Shown in pieces: positions 16,261 through 18,875 of a stretch of DNA of 18,875 bases (position 1 is the first letter of the stretch; the number at the start of each line of letters is the position of its first letter). The stretch lies in assembly GCA_002343425.1 (NCBI GenBank), contig DDSO01000132.1, positions 1 through 18,875 of the forward strand. Direction: 5' to 3'. A program made the position numbers and the translations under genes. Origin of the DNA: Brevundimonas sp. UBA2388. Lineage in GTDB: Bacteria; Pseudomonadota; Alphaproteobacteria; Caulobacterales; Caulobacteraceae. The notes below the pieces were generated by a model. The model was given only the letters and a program-made list of their open reading frames with translations. It did no database searches and had not been told where the DNA came from.

Positions 16261-16599
16261 ATGTTTTTCGCGGCGGCTTTCCTGATGGCTCTGCTCGCTC
16301 CGCAAGACAGGGTGGATACTGGCCAGGGCATCCTCACCCGGGTCTTTGATCCCCCTTCTGGCGGGGTTGGACGCTGCCAGCGAAATCTCACGCCGGGTCG
16401 TCGCGCCATTCCGATCGAATGCACTGTCAATTCGGTGGGACGCCCCACGGCATGCACTTTCCCGTCAGCCGAGCTGACACGCGAAGAGCGCTATGCGGCC
16501 GAATGTTCGGCCCGCGCCTACCGTTACACCTGGGAAGACGGTCGACCGGCCGAAGGGATTCGATTCCAGTTCACCGTCAACATGATCACGCCGTCCTGA
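16261..16599 (+). CDS. Small probably exported protein with TonB-C-like pattern
   Basis: This 112-residue protein is not assigned with certainty. It begins with a short hydrophobic stretch (MFFAAAFLMALLAP) that may be a signal peptide, though it lacks the usual positive charges. The region 52-108 (IECTVNSVGRPTACTFPSAE, then RYTWEDGRPAEGIRFQFTV) follows the pattern of TonB C-terminal domains: a strand with Cys, a Gly turn, a second Cys, a helix, then a dG-x-P-x-x-G turn and a final strand. Four cysteines (39, 54, 65, 82) could form disulfides if it is exported. There is no TonB proline-rich linker or anchoring helix, so it is not a full TonB. GGAGG stands five bases before the ATG. It lies one base after purB and directly abuts the glycosylase gene. 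Role unknown. Confidence 0.8.
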   Translation: MFFAAAFLMALLAPQDRVDTGQGILTRVFDPPSGGVGRCQRNLTPGRRAIPIECTVNSVGRPTACTFPSAELTREERYAAECSARAYRYTWEDGRPAEGIRFQFTVNMITPS

Positions 16600-17124
16600 A
16601 TGCCGCCCAAGTGCGCCTTCGACCCGGTCGTCGACGCGAACAGCCGCCTGTTGATCCTCGGCAGCCTGCCCGGCGACGCCTCGTTGAGGGCGGGCCAGTA
16701 CTATGGTCATCCGCAGAATGGCTTCTGGCGGCTGGTCGGCGGGGCGATCGGCGTCGACCTCACGGCCCTGCCATATCCTGACCGGCTGGAGGCACTGAAG
16801 GCGGAGGGTGTGGGTTTGTGGGATGTGATCGCCAGCGCTGAGCGACCCGGCAGTCTGGATGGCGCTATCCGCAATGCGGAGGCCGCCGATCTCAATCGGC
16901 TGACTGGCAGCCTGCCGTGTCTGCGCGCCATCGCCTTCAACGGAGCGACCGCAGCGCGGATCGGGAAGCGCAGCCTGAGCCTTCGCGCAGGCATTGACCT
17001 GATCGACCTGCCCTCCTCCAGCCCCGCCTACACCCGGCCGCTGGCGGAGAAGGCGGCGGCCTGGTCAGTGCTGGCGAGATTTCTCCGGCCGGTGGAAGGG
17101 GTGCGGTCACGTGTCGCGCCCTGA
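16600..17124 (+). CDS. DNA-deoxyinosine (hypoxanthine) glycosylase, UDG family 6-like
   Basis: It probably removes hypoxanthine, the deamination product of adenine, from DNA. The 174-residue protein matches the family-6 branch of the uracil-DNA glycosylase superfamily: LLILGSLPGDASLRAGQYYG at 17-36, then HPQNGFW with Asn40 at the position of the catalytic asparagine. GVGLWDVI at 70-77, ERPGSLDGAI at 81-90, the AFNGATAA strand-turn at 112-119 and the LPSSSPAYT loop at 137-145 follow. Family-6 enzymes act mainly on deoxyinosine and little on uracil. A G:U/T mismatch glycosylase (Mug-like) annotation is the main alternative. The ATG follows the previous stop with no gap and no separate ribosome-binding site, so translation depends on the upstream gene and transcription probably starts before purB. 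Confidence 0.88.
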   Translation: MPPKCAFDPVVDANSRLLILGSLPGDASLRAGQYYGHPQNGFWRLVGGAIGVDLTALPYPDRLEALKAEGVGLWDVIASAERPGSLDGAIRNAEAADLNRLTGSLPCLRAIAFNGATAARIGKRSLSLRAGIDLIDLPSSSPAYTRPLAEKAAAWSVLARFLRPVEGVRSRVAP

Positions 17125-17174
17125 TTGCGGGTGATGATGCATCCTTTGAACCGCTGAGCAGTACCTCCCCGCGA

Positions 17175-17191
17175 ACCGCCGACAGGGCGGT
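17175..17191 (+). other. Small hairpin in the leader of the fasciclin gene
   Basis: ACCGCC (17175-17180) pairs with GGCGGT (17186-17191) around a five-base loop. It ends six bases before the AGGAGAG ribosome-binding site of the fasciclin lipoprotein gene. It could affect message stability or translation. No convincing -35/-10 pair was found in the 86 bases before the gene. Confidence 0.4.
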
Positions 17192-17210
17192 CGCTCAGGA
17201 GAGTAGACCC

Positions 17211-17804
17211 ATGAAGATCACCCGCACCGCCACGCTTGCCGGCGTATCGATCGCCGCCCTGCTGGGCCTCGCCGCCTGCAACAATGCCGAGCAAGCCGCC
17301 CCGGCAGACGCCATGTCGGCCGACACTTCGGCGACGGCCCCGGCCCCCGCCGCCAGCGGCACCGTTGTCGCTGTGGCCCAGGGCAACCCGGACTTTAGCA
17401 CCCTGGTCAGCGCCGTGACCTCCGCCGATCTGGCCGGCACACTCGGCGGCGCCGGACCGTTCACGGTCTTCGCCCCGACCAATGCCGCCTTCGAAAAGGT
17501 CCCGGCCGCCACGCGTGATAGCCTGATGGCCCCGGCCGGCAAGGCTGACCTGACCAAGATCCTGACCTACCACGTGGTCCCGGGTCGGGTGGATGCCGCG
17601 ACCCTGACGCAGCAGATTCAGGCCGGCGGCGGCAGCGCCGCCCTGACGACGGTCGAAGGCGGCGTGCTGACCGCCCGTGTCGGCGCCGATGGCTCGGTCA
17701 CCCTGACTGACGAGAATGGCGGCGTCTCGCGCGTCGTCCAGGCCGATGTTGCGGCCTCGAACGGTGTGATCCACGCCATTGATACGGTCGTGATGCCCAA
17801 CTAA
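17211..17804 (+). CDS. Fasciclin (FAS1) domain lipoprotein
   Basis: This is a 197-residue envelope lipoprotein with one FAS1 domain, a fold used in adhesion and matrix contacts; its bacterial role is often unknown. The signal peptide MKITRTATLAGVSIAALLGL ends in a lipobox with Cys23 as the lipidated residue. A low-complexity Ala/Pro/Thr linker covers about 25-50. The FAS1 domain fills 52-195 with its two conserved boxes: GPFTVFAPTNAAFEKVP with the following YHVVPGRV (H1 region), and NGVIHAIDTVVMP (H2) at the end. The ATG at 17211 has AGGAGAG eleven bases upstream. It is followed by a strong terminator and is preceded by an 86-base gap after the glycosylase gene, so it may have its own promoter. 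The assignment is secure at domain level. Confidence 0.94.
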   Translation: MKITRTATLAGVSIAALLGLAACNNAEQAAPADAMSADTSATAPAPAASGTVVAVAQGNPDFSTLVSAVTSADLAGTLGGAGPFTVFAPTNAAFEKVPAATRDSLMAPAGKADLTKILTYHVVPGRVDAATLTQQIQAGGGSAALTTVEGGVLTARVGADGSVTLTDENGGVSRVVQADVAASNGVIHAIDTVVMPN

Positions 17805-17829
17805 ATCCGGCCTGGTCCGGATACGAGAA

Positions 17830-17860
17830 GGGCCGCTCCATCGCTGGAGCGGCCCTTTTT
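17830..17860 (+). terminator. Rho-independent terminator after the fasciclin gene
   Basis: GGGCCGCTCCA (17830-17840) pairs perfectly with TGGAGCGGCCC (17845-17855) around the tetraloop TCGC, followed by TTTTT (17856-17860). It stands 26 bases after the fasciclin stop. On the opposite strand the tail is only TTCT, so it would be a weak terminator for the zeta-inhibitor gene that ends at 17881. Confidence 0.93.
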
Positions 17861-17880
17861 CGTCGGCGGTAACGCTCCGA

Positions 17881-18204
17881 CTATTCGTCGTTGCGAATCT
17901 GCTCGCGCGCCACCGAGGACAGTTCATCCATCTTGCGACGGATCTCGCCCTCGGAGACGGTCAGGCCCGCGCCTTCAAGATCCTGGGCGATCTTGCGGTA
18001 GACGTCTTCCTCGCCCGGCTGTTCGAAATCGGCCTTGACGATGGCGCGGCCGTATTCCTGGGCCCGCTCGTCGTTCAGGCCCATCTTCTCGGCGGCCCAA
18101 AGGCCCAGCAGCTTGTTGCGCCGGGCGATCGCCTTGAACTCCTGTTCCTGATCGAGGGCGTATTTGGACTCGAAGCCCTTTTCCCGATCGTCAAAGGTCG
18201 TCAT
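17881..18204 (-). CDS. F1F0-ATPase inhibitor zeta subunit (DUF1476)
   Basis: This is the alphaproteobacterial zeta protein, shown in Paracoccus to bind the F1 part of ATP synthase and block ATP hydrolysis. The 107-residue length is exactly that of the family. The N-terminus MTTFDDREKGFESKYALDQE corresponds to the inhibitory segment. A predicted four-helix body follows: EFKAIARRNKLLGLWAAEKM, AIVKADFEQPGEEDVYRKI and the C-terminal EIRRKMDELSSVAREQI. The ATG at 18204 is chosen because the family begins at this MTxFDxRE motif; the frame runs further upstream to 18687 but would run through the purC gene on the other strand. The ATP synthase genes are elsewhere. It is divergent from purC, an arrangement I associate with alphaproteobacteria. 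Confidence 0.95.
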   Translation of the reverse strand: MTTFDDREKGFESKYALDQEQEFKAIARRNKLLGLWAAEKMGLNDERAQEYGRAIVKADFEQPGEEDVYRKIAQDLEGAGLTVSEGEIRRKMDELSSVAREQIRNDE

Positions 18205-18474
18205 GGGCGTTGCTAGGCTCCGTTTGGGCGACCGAAAGTATGGCCGCAGTCGAGGTGGTCTATAGCCGCCCCATGGCCGAACGCAACCGGAACTCGCCGG
18301 GTTGCGACACCACAGCGACCGGCCTCGCGGCAACGCCGTCGGTTTGTGTCGCGGCGCCGCATCCGCTAAGGGTTCCCGCGACTTTTTCCCGCCCGCCCGA
18401 TTCCGGATTGAGCCGCCCAGATCACCCTCTGGCCGCGCGATAGCCGTTTCCGTCGTGCCCCGCCCGGACCAACC
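18205..18474. other. Divergent gap between zeta-inhibitor gene and purC
   Basis: These 270 bases hold no gene I can support. They contain the possible zeta-inhibitor promoter and a 7-base inverted repeat GCGACAC (18304-18310) / GTGTCGC (18346-18352). A weak candidate purC promoter is TTGTGT (18344-18349) with TAAGGG (18367-18372), 17 bases apart. The purC leader would then be about 95 bases. No riboswitch structure was recognised. Confidence 0.5.
18259..18286 (-). promoter_or_regulatory. Possible promoter for the zeta-inhibitor gene
   Basis: On the minus strand TTGCGT (18286-18281) and TATAGA (18264-18259) are 16 bases apart, about 55 bases before the ATG at 18204. Read in Caulobacter style it is a TTG-containing -35 followed by GCTATAGA, which fits most of the GCTANAWC -10. 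Matches are partial. Confidence 0.35.
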
Positions 18475-18875
18475 ATGATGAACGTCAAACGCAAGAAGAT
18501 TTACGAGGGCAAGGCCAAGATCCTCTACGAGGGACCCGAGCCCGGCACCCTGATCCAGTATTTCAAGGACGACGCCACGGCTTTCAACGGCGAGAAGAAG
18601 GCCCAGCTGGAAGGCAAGGGCGTCATCAACAACCGCATCAGCGAGTTCATCATGTCGCGCCTGAACGGCATCGGCGTGACCAACCACTTCATCAAACGGC
18701 TGAACCTGCGCGAGCAGCTGATCCGCGAGGTCGAGATCATTCCGCTGGAGGTCGTCTGCCGCAACATCGTCGCCGGCTCGATGAGCCAGCGCCTCGGCAT
18801 CGACGAGGGCACGCCCCTGCCCCGCTCGATCATCGAATTCTATCTGAAGAAGGACGAGCTCAACGACCCGATGGT
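18475..18875 (+). CDS. purC: SAICAR synthetase (3' end outside window)
   Basis: PurC joins CAIR and aspartate with ATP to make SAICAR, the substrate that PurB then cleaves. The window holds about 133 codons of a gene normally near 240-255 codons. The start [20 protein letters not shown] carries the nucleotide-binding K-IYEGKAK motif. [47 protein letters not shown] and [13 protein letters not shown] are the standard PurC blocks, in order. Two adjacent ATG codons (18475 and 18478) can serve as the start; the ribosome-binding site is poor (GGA at 18466-18468). The gene is divergent from the zeta-inhibitor gene. In alphaproteobacteria purS, purQ and purL often follow, but that lies beyond the window. 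Confidence 0.97.
   Translation, partial: MMNVKRKKIYEGKAKILYEGPEPGTLIQYFKDDATAFNGEKKAQLEGKGVINNRISEFIMSRLNGIGVTNHFIKRLNLREQLIREVEIIPLEVVCRNIVAGSMSQRLGIDEGTPLPRSIIEFYLKKDELNDPM

Noticed and set aside
17125..17210. Search for an ECF/heat-shock type promoter before the fasciclin gene
   Set aside because: A TGAAC element is present but no matching CGTT-type -10 at the right distance; no promoter is claimed.
18210..18443. 77-codon plus-strand frame in the gap before purC
   Set aside because: No ribosome-binding site, no domain pattern, and it crosses the likely promoters of both flanking genes.

Overview
The window is GC-rich core chromosome from an alphaproteobacterium. The gene set and gene styles (an ATPase zeta inhibitor/DUF1476 gene divergent from purC, an ETF-ubiquinone oxidoreductase, a cluster-poor family-4 uracil-DNA glycosylase, a TPR gene directly before ispE) fit Caulobacteraceae, probably Brevundimonas or a close relative. 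That placement is recognition, not a search result. No mobile element, CRISPR array, tRNA or rRNA was seen, and no gene looks recently transferred. About 15 complete genes and two genes cut by the window edges (glyS on the left, purC on the right) account for nearly all the sequence. No intergenic gap exceeds 300 bases; the largest is about 270.

Layout. Bases 1-2825 (minus strand): glyQ-glyS, the two subunits of tetrameric glycyl-tRNA synthetase, with overlapping stop and start. Bases 2930-3685 (plus): a cytoplasmic-looking NodB/CE4 deacetylase. Bases 3795-7471 (minus): a compact operon of a secreted TPR protein, ispE (MEP isoprenoid pathway) and an unrecognised 310-residue protein. Bases 7633-9525 (plus): a secreted S9-family serine peptidase, sharing with the TPR gene a divergent control region that holds a 9-bp-arm inverted repeat. 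Bases 9527-11281 (minus): ETF-QO, meeting the peptidase tail to tail with a single base between. Bases 11377-12165 (plus): a family-4-type uracil-DNA glycosylase. Bases 12324-13997 (plus): a secreted lytic transglycosylase. Bases 13994-14835 (minus): a GST-family protein and, downstream, a candidate 36-residue membrane protein whose stop codon overlaps the transglycosylase stop. Bases 14961-17124 (plus): purB, a small TonB-C-like protein and a family-6-type hypoxanthine-DNA glycosylase, packed with 1-base and 0-base spacing. Bases 17211-17804 (plus): a fasciclin-domain lipoprotein followed by a strong intrinsic terminator. Bases 17881-18204 (minus): the F1-ATPase zeta inhibitor. Bases 18475 to the end (plus): purC.

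Themes. Most genes are housekeeping: translation, isoprenoid and purine synthesis, electron transfer and cell-wall turnover. There is no obvious new multi-gene system. The most interesting points are modest: two different members of the uracil-DNA glycosylase superfamily within 5 kb, one tightly coupled to purB (purine supply next to repair of deaminated purine) and the other lacking two of the four expected iron-sulfur cysteines; an overlooked-looking tiny membrane protein; a conserved-looking hypothetical in the ispE operon; and a few unexplained short repeats.
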